Below, in pieces: positions 13,915 to 21,660 of a DNA stretch of 23,861 bases. This DNA comes from JALSIF01 sp026981635 [NCBI: bacterium]. Its GTDB lineage: Bacteria; 4484-113; JALSIF01. The DNA is taken from contig JALSIF010000092.1 in NCBI GenBank assembly GCA_026981635.1, positions 1 through 23,861 on the forward strand, given 5' to 3'. The notes beneath the pieces were generated by a model. The model was not told the origin of the DNA. It worked only from the letters and a program-made list of their open reading frames with translations, and searched no databases. The position numbers and the translations under genes are program-made. Each line of letters begins with the position of its first letter. The stretch's first letter is position 1.

Positions 13915-15206
13915 TACTCCCGCTCCCTCACCAGCCTGAGCTGGCCCTCGGTGAGCATGCGAGAGGGGGGAATGGGCTGGACGGCGATGTCACGGAACTC
14001 TCCCCTCGTTTTTAGGGGCTTACTAACTTTGAAGCCATCAAGTTTGATTCGGAAGAAGTGCCCATTATCAACTGATACTACGTACAACTCATCGTAGTAG
14101 GGGCTTATTTCAATCAGGTCAATTCGCTCAGGCAAGAGGACACTGTTAAGTACTTCACCAGTATTGGCATCAATCACCAGGAGCTCCTTTCGCTCAAGAA
14201 CGGTTGCGTAAATAATGGTTCCGCTCCTGTCGGTGACAAGGTTGCGGAAGCGGCCGAAGAAGTCGTCCGGGTGGCGCAGGTAGCGGACGATCTGGTTGGT
14301 CTCACGGTCAATCACGTAGATCATCTTGCTCTTGATGGCGGCGGCGTAGTAGTAGGGGCCGTTTGGGGGGATGTAGAGGCCCATGATGGCCTGTCCTATG
14401 TCCACCACCGCAGGCTCCTGGGGGAGGCGGAGGAGGCACTTCCAGAAGTCCCAGACGAAGATCTTGGAGCTTTTCGCTGCCACCGTATAGATGTAGCGCC
14501 CGTCGGGGCTGGCCTGGATGTCGTCCAGGAGGTCAATGCGGTTGTCCCGGATGCGGCAGGCCACCCGGAAGCGGTCGGGGTCGGTGGGGTTTCGCTTGTA
14601 GAGGTCAAGCACGTCAAACCCTACCGCCTCAAACTTGGTCCGGCTGCCGGGGATGTAGGCCAGGTAGCGGTCGGCCGGATAGGGGGGGACGGAAAGGGTG
14701 AGCTCCCGCCCCGGGTTCTGGGGGTCGGGGACCACCAGCTCCCGGCGCCGGGGGTTGGCCGGCATCACCGCCACCCCCTGGGGGACGCCGGTGGTGACGA
14801 TGTCGTCAATCTTTACAAAGGTCTGGGTGTCAACGATGGAGATGCGGTTGGTCACGTCCACCACCGAGGCGATGTAGGCCCGCCTTCCGTCGGCCGAGAA
14901 GGCGATCTTGCGCAAGCCGTCGGCCACCCCGAACTTGGCCACCTGGGCCCACACCTGGGGGTCAATCACCTGGACCTGGTCGGGGGTGTGGTTGAGCAGC
15001 CAGACCCTCACCCCCTTGTCGGGCAGGGGCTTGAGTCCGATGGAGGCAGACCCTACCAGCAGGGCCATCACCACGATGAGGGTGAGCGCCCGCGGCCAGA
15101 GGTAGGGCCGGTTGTCCGGCTGCTCCTCGCCTGCCGGTGCTGGAGCCGGGGCAGCGGCGTCGGCGGGCGGGGAGGATGCCGGGCTGTTTTCGGGCTCCTT
15201 CATCAT
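13914..15206 (-). CDS. membrane-anchored beta-propeller (YVTN-like) protein
   Basis: A 430-residue protein. Residues 1-35 are cytoplasmic and low-complexity (Pro/Ala-rich), residues about 38-57 are a membrane anchor (RALTLIVVMALLVGSASIGL), and the rest is a repeat-containing extracytoplasmic domain. Blades are recognisable by segments such as ISIVDTQTFVKIDDIVTTG, IYVIDRETNQIVRYL and LLVIDANTGEVLNSVLLP, the hydrophobic-IDxxT-G pattern of YVTN/SMP-30-like propellers. Such domains usually bind partners; no catalytic site is seen. It starts at ATG 15206 (or 15203) with no Shine-Dalgarno, 21 nt after a TATAAT. It heads the cluster with the 136- and 177-residue proteins. Its 3' third includes a distinct AT-rich stretch described separately. 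Confidence 0.83.
   Translation of the reverse strand: MMKEPENSPASSPPADAAAPAPAPAGEEQPDNRPYLWPRALTLIVVMALLVGSASIGLKPLPDKGVRVWLLNHTPDQVQVIDPQVWAQVAKFGVADGLRKIAFSADGRRAYIASVVDVTNRISIVDTQTFVKIDDIVTTGVPQGVAVMPANPRRRELVVPDPQNPGRELTLSVPPYPADRYLAYIPGSRTKFEAVGFDVLDLYKRNPTDPDRFRVACRIRDNRIDLLDDIQASPDGRYIYTVAAKSSKIFVWDFWKCLLRLPQEPAVVDIGQAIMGLYIPPNGPYYYAAAIKSKMIYVIDRETNQIVRYLRHPDDFFGRFRNLVTDRSGTIIYATVLERKELLVIDANTGEVLNSVLLPERIDLIEISPYYDELYVVSVDNGHFFRIKLDGFKVSKPLKTRGEFRDIAVQPIPPSRMLTEGQLRLVRERE
13981..14220. other. AT-rich compositional patch inside the beta-propeller gene
   Basis: Hand counts per 60 bases give 30, 24, 27 and 27 G+C for 13981-14040, 14041-14100, 14101-14160 and 14161-14220, about 45% GC. 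The flanking 60-base blocks give roughly 43 (13921-13980) and 41 (14221-14280), about 70%. The frame is unbroken, covering residues about 330-408, and the protein still shows propeller-blade pattern here. Confidence 0.85.
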
Positions 15207-15221
15207 CCAGAGAGAGACTAC

Positions 15222-16046
15222 CTAGCGATTATAAAGTTCTCGTCTCACCTCTCCCCTAAGCTCCGGAAAGAGCTTGCCCACCAGCTCAACGGCGCTTCTT
15301 TGGCTGAGCCCCTCCTCCACCAGTCGCCGGGCAAGCTCCATCACCTGCTCGCGGCCCAGGCGATATTCCTGCTCGGGCTCCTGCTCTCCCTCCAGCACGA
15401 GGACAAACTCACCCCGGTCGGGCACGCCCAGACCCTTCTCCTTTGCTTCGGCCAGGCTTATAAGCCGTATCTCCTCGTGGAGCTTGGTCAGCTCCCGGCA
15501 GACTAGCAGGCGGCGACGGGGGGATAGGTTTTCGGTAAGGAGCGCCACCAGCTTCTCCACATCGTGGGGGGCGGCGAAGATCACCGCCGGGTGGGGCAGG
15601 CTGGCGAGCTCCCTGATGAAGGCTTCCCGCTCACCCTTCCCCTCCGGGGGGTAGCCCATGAAGGTGAAGCGCCGGGAGGGGAAGGGGGAGAGGGAGAGGG
15701 CGGCGGTGAGGGCGCTGGGGCCGGGGATGGGCACCAGGCTCACCCCCCTAATAAGGGCCAGCTCCACCAGCCTGGCGCCGGGGTCGCTTATGCCCGGGGT
15801 GCCGGCGTCGGTGAGGTAGGCCACTTCAGAGCTCAAGGCAAGCTCGGCCACCTCCAGGTAGCGGGAAGGGGGGGAGTGCTCGTGGAGGGAGATGAGGCGG
15901 GGGCCTATCCCCAGGTGGGAGAGGAGCTTCTGGCTTACCCGGGTGTCCTCGCAGGCCACCACCTCCACCCGGCAGAGGACCTCTTCGGCCCGCCTGGTGA
16001 GGTCGGCCAGGTTGCCGATGGGGGTGGCGACCAGGTAGAGAGTCAT
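15222..16046 (-). CDS. rsmI: 16S rRNA (cytidine1402-2'-O)-methyltransferase
   Basis: A 274-residue tetrapyrrole-methylase-fold enzyme of the RsmI family, which methylates the 2'-OH of C1402 in the 30S decoding centre. Diagnostic segments are LYLVATPIGNLADLTRRAEE at the N terminus, VACEDTRVSQKLLSHLGI, DAGTPGISDPGARLV and PIPGPSALTAALSLSPFPS, followed by FTFMGYPPEGKGER. The C-terminal helical part (LARRLVEEGLSQRSAVELVG) is also typical. The frame extends upstream to 16376, but ATG 16046 is the real start because MTLYLVATPIGN is the family N terminus. It overlaps the stop of the small membrane protein gene by 4 bp (ATGA) and has no Shine-Dalgarno of its own, so it relies on coupling. Confidence 0.96.
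   Translation of the reverse strand: MTLYLVATPIGNLADLTRRAEEVLCRVEVVACEDTRVSQKLLSHLGIGPRLISLHEHSPPSRYLEVAELALSSEVAYLTDAGTPGISDPGARLVELALIRGVSLVPIPGPSALTAALSLSPFPSRRFTFMGYPPEGKGEREAFIRELASLPHPAVIFAAPHDVEKLVALLTENLSPRRRLLVCRELTKLHEEIRLISLAEAKEKGLGVPDRGEFVLVLEGEQEPEQEYRLGREQVMELARRLVEEGLSQRSAVELVGKLFPELRGEVRRELYNR
15228..15233 (-). promoter_or_regulatory. -10 box for the beta-propeller cluster
   Basis: Minus-strand TATAAT (15233-15228) lies within the last codons of rsmI and 21 nt before ATG 15206, predicting a leader of about 14 nt. No clear -35 is seen. It would uncouple the three-gene membrane cluster from rsmI transcription. Confidence 0.5.
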
Positions 16047-16474
16047 GGGTTGGGACTGGTCAGCCCGCTGAGGGTGAGGGCCAGGGCCAGGATGAAGAGG
16101 TAGAGCATAAAGATTCCGGCGATCATCCCCCAGTAGACCAGTCCGATGATGGTCCAGGCCCGCTGGACGTCCCAGAACTCCCTCACCGAGCGGAAGGAGC
16201 GGGCCTTCCAGGCCTCGGGGATGCCGATGAAGAAGAGGATCAGGTTGCCGATCAGGGGGAGGAAGAAGGTGATCACGCCCAGGGCCCAGAGGTTGTGGGC
16301 GAAGGCCCACTTCCACCCCATGAGCAGGCCGCCCCAGGAGAGGCCGCGGATCTCGGGTGGGATCTGGGCCTGCCAACCAAGTCCGGAGGTGTTGTTAAAG
16401 TCGGTCACCTGCTGGGCCATGGTGAGGTTTCCTGAGTAGGGACCACTCTGAGATGAACCCATTCCAGCTTCCAT
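16043..16474 (-). CDS. small membrane protein of unknown function
   Basis: A 143-residue protein. Residues 1-35 are polar and Gly/Ser/Gln-rich. A conserved-looking block follows, IRGLSWGGLLMGWKWAFAHN then LWALGVITFFLPLIGNLILF (about 42-81), then a charged loop FRSVREFWDVQRAWT and a last membrane segment (about 107-135). The pattern G-x-x-WG-x(5)-W-x-W-x-x-x-HN-x-W plus S-V-x-x-F-x-x-x-Q-x-x-W resembles a widespread family of small membrane proteins of unknown function (recalled, not searched). ATG 16474 is supported by AGGAGGT 7 nt upstream. Its stop overlaps the rsmI start, so the pair forms an operon. Confidence 0.8.
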   Translation of the reverse strand: MEAGMGSSQSGPYSGNLTMAQQVTDFNNTSGLGWQAQIPPEIRGLSWGGLLMGWKWAFAHNLWALGVITFFLPLIGNLILFFIGIPEAWKARSFRSVREFWDVQRAWTIIGLVYWGMIAGIFMLYLFILALALTLSGLTSPNP

Positions 16475-16481
16475 CTCACCT

Positions 16482-16488
16482 ACCTCCT
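16482..16488 (-). promoter_or_regulatory. Shine-Dalgarno of the small membrane protein gene
   Basis: AGGAGGT on the minus strand, 7 nt before ATG 16474; it fixes the start. Upstream, the 86-bp divergent gap to pdxS holds overlapping AT boxes (plus-strand TATATT 16506-16511, minus-strand TAATAT 16512-16507) that could serve both genes, but no -35 is convincing. Confidence 0.75.
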
Positions 16489-16560
16489 CGGTAAGAACTC
16501 GGTGCTATATTAGCCCTGCGAGGGGGTTTCAGCTGACCCATCCGCTCGGTGGTGGTTGCC

Positions 16561-17484
16561 ATGGGTAAGGAGATGAGCAAGGCAAACGGCTCCGACGACC
16601 AGCCCCGCAAGGCCACCTGGCTGGCCAAGGTGGGCTTGGCCGAGATGCTCAAGGGCGGGGTGATCATGGACGTCACCACCCCCGAGCAGGCCAAGATCGC
16701 CGAGGCAGCGGGGGCGGTGAGCGTGATGGCGCTGGAGCGAGTGCCGGCCGACATCCGCGCCCAGGGCGGGGTGGCCCGCATGGCCGACCCGGAGGTGATT
16801 CTTTCCATCATGGAGGCGGTCTCCATCCCGGTGATGGCCAAGTGCCGCATCGGCCACTTTGTGGAGGCGGAGATCCTGGACGCCCTGGGGGTGGACTTCA
16901 TTGACGAGAGCGAGGTCCTCACCCCGGCCGACGAGGAGAACCACATTGACAAGCACCCCTTCCGCGCCCCCTTCGTCTGTGGCTGCCGCAATCTGGGTGA
17001 GGCCCTGCGCAGGATCGCCGAGGGGGCAGCCATGATCAGGAGCAAGGGGGAGGCGGGGACGGGAAACATCGTGGAGGCGGTAAGGCACCTTCGGGCGGTG
17101 TGGAAGGAGATCCGCCGCCTAACCACCCTCAGGGAGGACGAGCTGATGGCGGCGGCCAAGGAGATGCGCGCCCCCTATGAGCTGGTGCGCTGGGTGGCGG
17201 AGCACGGCCGGCTGCCGGTTCCCCTTTTTGCCGCCGGTGGGGTGGCCACCCCGGCGGACGCCGCCCTGATGATGCGGCTGGGGGCAGAGAGCGTCTTTGT
17301 GGGCTCGGGCATCTTCAAGTCGGAGGACCCGGAGAGGATGGCCCGGGCCATCGTTGATGCGGTGCTCCACTACGACGACCCGAAGAAGCTGGCCGAGATC
17401 AGCCGGGGGGTGGGGAACCCCATGAGCGGCCTGGCGCTGGAGGAGATTCCCGAAGTTGAGCGGCTGGCCAAGCGGGGGTGGTAG
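16561..17484 (+). CDS. pdxS: pyridoxal 5'-phosphate synthase, PdxS subunit
   Basis: A 307-residue (beta/alpha)8 enzyme that, with glutaminase PdxT, condenses ribose 5-phosphate, glyceraldehyde 3-phosphate and ammonia into PLP in the cytoplasm. Nearly the whole sequence matches the family: GGVIMDV with D37, the Schiff-base lysine K94 in [43 protein letters not shown]162 in [26 protein letters not shown] and [10 protein letters not shown], ending in RGW. Starts at GTG 16549, ATG 16561 and ATG 16573 are all in frame; 16561 is preferred for its GGTGGTGG upstream, but this is uncertain. No pdxT follows, which is the usual partner position; the next gene converges after 6 bp. Confidence 0.96.
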   Translation: MGKEMSKANGSDDQPRKATWLAKVGLAEMLKGGVIMDVTTPEQAKIAEAAGAVSVMALERVPADIRAQGGVARMADPEVILSIMEAVSIPVMAKCRIGHFVEAEILDALGVDFIDESEVLTPADEENHIDKHPFRAPFVCGCRNLGEALRRIAEGAAMIRSKGEAGTGNIVEAVRHLRAVWKEIRRLTTLREDELMAAAKEMRAPYELVRWVAEHGRLPVPLFAAGGVATPADAALMMRLGAESVFVGSGIFKSEDPERMARAIVDAVLHYDDPKKLAEISRGVGNPMSGLALEEIPEVERLAKRGW

Positions 17485-17490
17485 CTTCAC

Positions 17491-18639
17491 TCAGTCTAGG
17501 CGGCTCAGGGCCTGGTCCAGGTCGCTTATGAGCTCCCCGGCCGGTTCCACCCCCACCGAGAGCCTAAGCAGCCCCTCGCTGATGCCCAGGGCCTGGCGCT
17601 CCTCGGGGCTCAGGGCGTAGTGGCTGGTTGAGGCGGGGTGGAGGATGGAGCTTTCCGCATCGCCCAGGGTGAGCCGGTGGCGGATAAGCCGAAGCCCCTC
17701 CACCACCTGCTCGGCCGCCTCTTTGCCACCCTTTACCTCAAAGGCAATCAGCGCCCCGCCCCACCTCATCTGCCGGCGGGCCAGCTCGTGCTGGGGGTGG
17801 TCGGGGAGGAAGGGGTAGTTAACTTTGTTCACCCTGGGGTGGCCGGCAAGGAAGCTCGCCACCTCCTTAGCCGTCCCGCAGGCCCGCTCCATCCGCAGGG
17901 GCAGGGTGATCAGCCCGGACAGGGTGAGCCAGGCGGCGAAGGGGTCCAGGGTGGCGCCAAAGACCTCCACGAAGCGGCGGCGGATGGGGTCAGTGAGCCG
18001 GCGGCGGGCCACGATGGCGCCGCCTCCCACCTGGCCGTGGCCGGAGATGAACTTGGTCAGGGAGTGGACCACATAGTCTGCCCCCAGCCCCAGGGGCTGC
18101 TGGAGGACGGGGGTGGCGAAGGTGGAGTCCACCGCCAGGGTGGCGCCGCGCTGGTGACAGAGGTTGGCCAGGGCGGCGATGTCGGCCAGCTCCAGGGTGG
18201 GGTTGGCCGGGCTCTCCACCAAAACCAGGGCCGGCCTGCTCTCCTTGGCAAGCAGACCCGCCAGGCTGTCGGGTGAGGTGGGGTCAAAGGTGTGGACAGT
18301 GGCTCCCAGTGGAACGATGAGCTCCCTTACTAGGGAGGTGGTGCCGCCGTAGAGGCGGGAGGCCAGGATGAGCCGGCTTCCTTCCAGGTGGGCGGAGATG
18401 AGCAGGGCGCCGATGGCCGCCATGCCGGAGCTAAGGCAGACCGCATCCTCGCCCCCTTCAAGCTGGGCGAGCTTCTCCTCCAGCCGGCGGACGGTGGGGT
18501 TGCCGTAGCGGAAGTAGGTGTAGCCGGCCCCCGTGTCGGCGATGGCCCGGCGGGCGTACTCGGCCGAGGGCATCTCAAAGCTTGCCGCCTGGACCAGCTC
18601 GGGGAAGGAGGGCTCAGGGTAGTCGCCTTTGGGGCTCAT
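17491..18639 (-). CDS. Cys/Met metabolism PLP-dependent trans-sulfuration enzyme
   Basis: A 382-residue fold-type I PLP enzyme of the cystathionine gamma-synthase / methionine gamma-lyase / O-acetylhomoserine sulfhydrylase group. Seen are YFRYGNPTVRRLE (Y-x-R phosphate-binding region), CLSSGMAAIGALL, ESPANPTLEL, the D of LAVDSTFATPV, and the PLP lysine K196 in HSLTKFISGHG. The C-terminal domain includes LGDAESSILHPASTSHY and RLSVGVEP. Which reaction it performs cannot be told from sequence alone. ATG 18639 is chosen over the in-frame GTG 18648 because AGAGGTGA lies about 6 nt before it. It converges on pdxS, which makes its cofactor. Confidence 0.92.
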   Translation of the reverse strand: MSPKGDYPEPSFPELVQAASFEMPSAEYARRAIADTGAGYTYFRYGNPTVRRLEEKLAQLEGGEDAVCLSSGMAAIGALLISAHLEGSRLILASRLYGGTTSLVRELIVPLGATVHTFDPTSPDSLAGLLAKESRPALVLVESPANPTLELADIAALANLCHQRGATLAVDSTFATPVLQQPLGLGADYVVHSLTKFISGHGQVGGGAIVARRRLTDPIRRRFVEVFGATLDPFAAWLTLSGLITLPLRMERACGTAKEVASFLAGHPRVNKVNYPFLPDHPQHELARRQMRWGGALIAFEVKGGKEAAEQVVEGLRLIRHRLTLGDAESSILHPASTSHYALSPEERQALGISEGLLRLSVGVEPAGELISDLDQALSRLD

Positions 18640-18661
18640 CGATTTCACCTCTGGTGGGCCC

Positions 18662-18690
18662 TTGGGGTGGCCTTAGCTGGATAGTAGAAT
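18662..18690 (+). promoter_or_regulatory. promoter of the nfeD-like/SPFH operon
   Basis: TTGGGG (18662-18667), a 17-bp spacer and TAGAAT (18685-18690). The predicted start gives a leader of about 15 nt containing AAAGCGGGGG before the GTG/ATG starts at 18710/18713. Confidence 0.6.
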
Positions 18691-18712
18691 AGCCCCACAG
18701 AAAGCGGGGGTG

Positions 18713-19204
18713 ATGGAAGTGGAGCTCCTTACCTACTGGCAGTTCTGGGTGGTGATCGGGATGGTTGCCTTCGTGATTGAGATCTTCACCCTGGACTTCA
18801 CCTTCTTCTCGGTGGGGGTGGGAGCTCTGCTTACCGGCCTCGTCTCGGTCTTCTCCTCCCAGGTCTATGTGAACCTGCTGGCCTTTGCCCTGCTTACGGT
18901 GGTGAGCCTCTTTCTCCTCCGGCCGAGGATGCAGAAGGTGCTCTTTCGCGGGCGCCGTCCCCAGGGCACCAACGTGGAGGCGATGATCGGCAAGCGGGCT
19001 AGGGTGTGGGAGCGCATTGAACGCGACCGAGGAGCGGTAAAGCTATATGGAGACATCTGGCCGGCAAGAAGCCTCAGCGGGGAGAGCTTTGAGCCGGGCG
19101 GCGAGGTGGTGATTGAGCGGATTGAGGGGATCACCCTCTATGTGCGGGCGGCGGGGGAGACCAAGGACACCCCTGCTCGGGGCAGTGAGGAGGTGGGAGG
19201 ATGA
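18713..19204 (+). CDS. NfeD-like membrane protein
   Basis: A 163-residue short-form NfeD-type protein. Three membrane segments occupy about residues 9-70 (FWVVIGMVAFVIEIFTLDF, VGVGALLTGLVSVFSS, VNLLAFALLTVVSLFLL). A soluble OB-fold-like domain follows (GTNVEAMIGKRARVWERIE, then FEPGGEVVIERIEGITLYVR). It lacks the N-terminal ClpP-like protease domain of long NfeD proteins. These proteins work with SPFH-domain partners in membrane microdomain organisation. That partner is encoded next, overlapping by 4 bp (ATGA). ATG 18713 is used; GTG 18710 directly before it is possible. Confidence 0.9.
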   Translation: MEVELLTYWQFWVVIGMVAFVIEIFTLDFTFFSVGVGALLTGLVSVFSSQVYVNLLAFALLTVVSLFLLRPRMQKVLFRGRRPQGTNVEAMIGKRARVWERIERDRGAVKLYGDIWPARSLSGESFEPGGEVVIERIEGITLYVRAAGETKDTPARGSEEVGG

Positions 19205-20223
19205 ACTTCACCCTGATCGTTCTTCTGGTGCTCATCTTTCTGGCCATCAGCCTGGTGGTGCGCTCCATCATCCTGGTGCGCCAGGCAGAGAACATGGTGA
19301 TTGAGCGGCTGGGCCGCTTTGACCGGGTGCTGGGGCCGGGGCTCCACCTCATCGTCCCCTTCATTGACCGCCCGCGGGAGATCAGCTGGCGTTACGTGCG
19401 CATTGACCCGACGGGGGCGGTGCGCACCGAGACCCAGCGGGTAAGCCGCATTGACCTGAGGGAGACGGTCTACGACTTCCCCAAGCAGCGGGTGATCACC
19501 AAGGACAACGTGGTGGTGGAGATAAACGCCCTGATCTATTTTCAGGTCACTGACCCGGTCAAGGTGGCCTACGAGATAGCCAACCTGCCCGATGCCATTG
19601 AGAAGCTAACCCAGACCACCCTGCGCAATGTGGTGGGGGAGATGGACCTGGACGAAGTGCTCTCCGGGCGGGAGGTGATCAACACCAAGCTCCGCCAGAT
19701 CCTGGACGATGCCACCAACAAGTGGGGGGTGAAGGTGAACCGGGTGGAGCTGCAGGACATCATCCCGCCCGCCGACGTGCAGGAGGCGATGGAGAAGCAG
19801 ATGCGGGCGGAGCGTGACCGGCGGGCGATGATCCTGGAGGCGGAGGGCCTCAAGCAGAGTGAGATTCTCAAGGCGGAGGGGGTGCGCCAGGCCCAGATCG
19901 CCACCGCTGAGGGCAAGCGGCAGGCCCTCATCCTGGAGGCGGAGGGCAAGGCCGAGGCCCGCCGCATGGTGGCCAAGGCGGAGGCCGATGCCATCCGCTA
20001 TGTGACCGAGGCGATAAAACTCAGCGGTGGCGATCCGGTGGGCTATCTGCTGGGGGTGAAGTACCTGGAGATGATGACCAACTTTGCCCAGGGGGACGGC
20101 AAGCAGACCATCTTCCTCCCCTACGAGGCCACCGGCATCCTGGGCTCCCTGGGCACCATCCGCGAGCTGTTCAAGGCGGTGGGGCAGGAGGGAGGGGGAG
20201 ACGGCACCTCCAGCCAGAGTTAG
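19201..20223 (+). CDS. SPFH/band 7 membrane protein, stomatin/paraslipin type
   Basis: A 340-residue protein with one N-terminal membrane anchor (about residues 3-24), then the SPFH domain: MVIERLGRFDRVLGPGLHLI, PFIDRP, RVITKDNVVVEINALIYFQV and VGEMDLDEVLSGREVINTKL. A long charged coiled coil of repeated EAEG/KAEG units (about 195-265) follows, the usual oligomerisation region, and a C-terminal TIFLPYEATG segment. Such proteins form large ring-like or cage-like assemblies on the membrane. A GAGGAGGTGGGAGG stretch in the end of the upstream gene provides the ribosome-binding site. Gene order nfeD-SPFH is the standard pair. Confidence 0.95.
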   Translation: MNFTLIVLLVLIFLAISLVVRSIILVRQAENMVIERLGRFDRVLGPGLHLIVPFIDRPREISWRYVRIDPTGAVRTETQRVSRIDLRETVYDFPKQRVITKDNVVVEINALIYFQVTDPVKVAYEIANLPDAIEKLTQTTLRNVVGEMDLDEVLSGREVINTKLRQILDDATNKWGVKVNRVELQDIIPPADVQEAMEKQMRAERDRRAMILEAEGLKQSEILKAEGVRQAQIATAEGKRQALILEAEGKAEARRMVAKAEADAIRYVTEAIKLSGGDPVGYLLGVKYLEMMTNFAQGDGKQTIFLPYEATGILGSLGTIRELFKAVGQEGGGDGTSSQS

Positions 20224-20260
20224 AGCAAGCGGGGCCGGAGACTAAACTCTCCCCTTCTCC

Positions 20261-21100
20261 ATGCGCGACGAGGAGCTGCTCAGCCACGGCTTTACCTTCT
20301 GCCTGGACCAGCCCGGCCGGGGGAGGAAGTTTCGCAAGAACCTCTTCTTTCCCGCCCGGGGGGTGGAGGGCTCTGCCCCTCTGCTGGTCTTCTGCCACGG
20401 CTTCATCACCAAGACGGAGCTCTACCGGGCCTACGGCAGGATCAGCCTGGAGGGGGTCCACGTCTTCCTGCTGGACTATCCGGACAACTTCGCCCAGCCG
20501 GTCCCCGTGGCCACGGTGGCGGAAGACATCCTCTCAAGCGTCGCCCAGCTCAGGGACCTGCCCCCGGAGGAGTTTGGGGAGAGGATGGAGGGGGAGGCGG
20601 AGGTGGAGTTTGACCGCCTGGTCCTGGCCGGCCACTCCAAGGGGTCGGCCGCCTCCCTGGAGGCCTGCCGCCTCGCCGCCCGCTACGAGCTTGAGCCGGC
20701 CGGGGTGGTGGGGCTCTCCCCACCCGCCCTCTTCGGCCACCGGCCCGACTACCGGGACTACCTGATTGAGCGCTTCGGCAGGATAAAGCCGCCCGTCCTG
20801 CTCATTACCGGCGACCGCGACCCCATCACCCCCCTGGACGGGGTGAGGCGGCTCATGGAGGTGCTGCCGCCGCCCAAGGCGCTGGCGGTGGTAAGGGGGG
20901 CCAACCACACCTTCTTCAGCGGCTGGGAGAACCCCATGCTTAGGGACGGGCCGGCCGAGCTCGCCCCGGCTGAGCAGCTTCACATCGGGGTTAGCCTGAC
21001 CGGCCGGTTTGCCTGTCTGGTTCTGGAAGGCAGGCTGGGAGAGGGAATCGGCGAGCTGGCGCGGGGTTTTGCCGAGGTTGAGCTAGCCTACGAGCTCTGA
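20261..21100 (+). CDS. alpha/beta hydrolase, chlorophyllase/dienelactone-hydrolase-like
   Basis: A 279-residue alpha/beta hydrolase with a plausible catalytic triad: nucleophile S126 in AGHSKGSAA, acid D187 in TGDRDPITP, and H216 in GANHTFF. The oxyanion region is FCHGFIT. GHSKG resembles the lipase motif of chlorophyllase-like hydrolases, but no substrate is implied. No signal peptide is present, so it is cytoplasmic. ATG 20261 has no Shine-Dalgarno (CTCCCCTTCTCC precedes it); a TAAACT ends 12 nt upstream and could give a transcript with a leader of only about 5 nt. It lies 37 bp after the SPFH gene and 6 bp from the convergent end of ruvC. Confidence 0.88.
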   Translation: MRDEELLSHGFTFCLDQPGRGRKFRKNLFFPARGVEGSAPLLVFCHGFITKTELYRAYGRISLEGVHVFLLDYPDNFAQPVPVATVAEDILSSVAQLRDLPPEEFGERMEGEAEVEFDRLVLAGHSKGSAASLEACRLAARYELEPAGVVGLSPPALFGHRPDYRDYLIERFGRIKPPVLLITGDRDPITPLDGVRRLMEVLPPPKALAVVRGANHTFFSGWENPMLRDGPAELAPAEQLHIGVSLTGRFACLVLEGRLGEGIGELARGFAEVELAYEL

Positions 21101-21106
21101 AGTGGG

Positions 21107-21652
21107 CTAGTCCTTGGAGTAGCCCCGAGCGGCGGCGGCCTGGTGGTGGAGGAAGGTGAGGGCGATGGCCACCGCATCCGCCTCGTCGTCAATCTTCATC
21201 TCCAGCTGGTCGCTCTGTTCAATGAGCGTGGGGGAGAGGCTGACCAGCTTTTTCACCATGTAGGTAACCTGCTCCTTGCTGGCCCGGCCGTTGCCGGTGA
21301 GGGCAAGCTTTACCGCGGTGGGGGAAAACTGCTCCACCCGAAGGCCCGCCTCGGCGGCGGCGAAGAAGACCACTCCCCTGGCCATGGCCACCTGCATGGC
21401 TGTCTTGGCGTTCTTGGCCAGGAAGACCTCCTCCACCGCCACAGCGTCCACCCCGTAGTCCTGGATGGTCCGGCGCAGGAACTGGCCCACCTCAAGCAGG
21501 CGCTCAGCCAGGGGGAGCTTGCCCGAGGTCTCCAGCGTGCCGCTGGCCAGGAGTTTGGGGGAGCCAGCTCTGTCCTCCTCCAGCACCGCCCAGCCCAGCC
21601 GCCCGAAGCCGGGGTCAATCCCCAGCACCCTGAGCCTACCTGCCCCGCTCAT
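21107..21652 (-). CDS. ruvC: Holliday junction resolvase RuvC
   Basis: A 181-residue RNase H-fold endonuclease that cuts Holliday junctions, normally with RuvAB. The four acidic ligands are in place: D13 in GIDPGFGRLGWAV, E74 in VAVEEVFLAKN, and the pair in DDEADAVAIALTFLHH near the C terminus. The segment GNGRASKEQV is the family's DNA-binding loop. ATG 21652 has no Shine-Dalgarno; a TACAAT 8 nt upstream suggests a leaderless transcript from the 33-bp gap after dnaJ. No ruvA or ruvB follows; the next gene converges. Confidence 0.96.
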   Translation of the reverse strand: MSGAGRLRVLGIDPGFGRLGWAVLEEDRAGSPKLLASGTLETSGKLPLAERLLEVGQFLRRTIQDYGVDAVAVEEVFLAKNAKTAMQVAMARGVVFFAAAEAGLRVEQFSPTAVKLALTGNGRASKEQVTYMVKKLVSLSPTLIEQSDQLEMKIDDEADAVAIALTFLHHQAAAARGYSKD

Positions 21653-21660
21653 CTGGCCCC

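Noticed and set aside
14271-15506. A 411-codon open frame on the plus strand.
   Set aside because: It is antisense to the beta-propeller gene and rsmI, is rich in G/H/V/L/P as typical for GC-rich shadow frames, and crosses two real genes.
16047-16376. Upstream extension of the rsmI frame.
   Set aside because: The family N terminus begins at ATG 16046, and the extension runs in a different frame through the small membrane protein gene.
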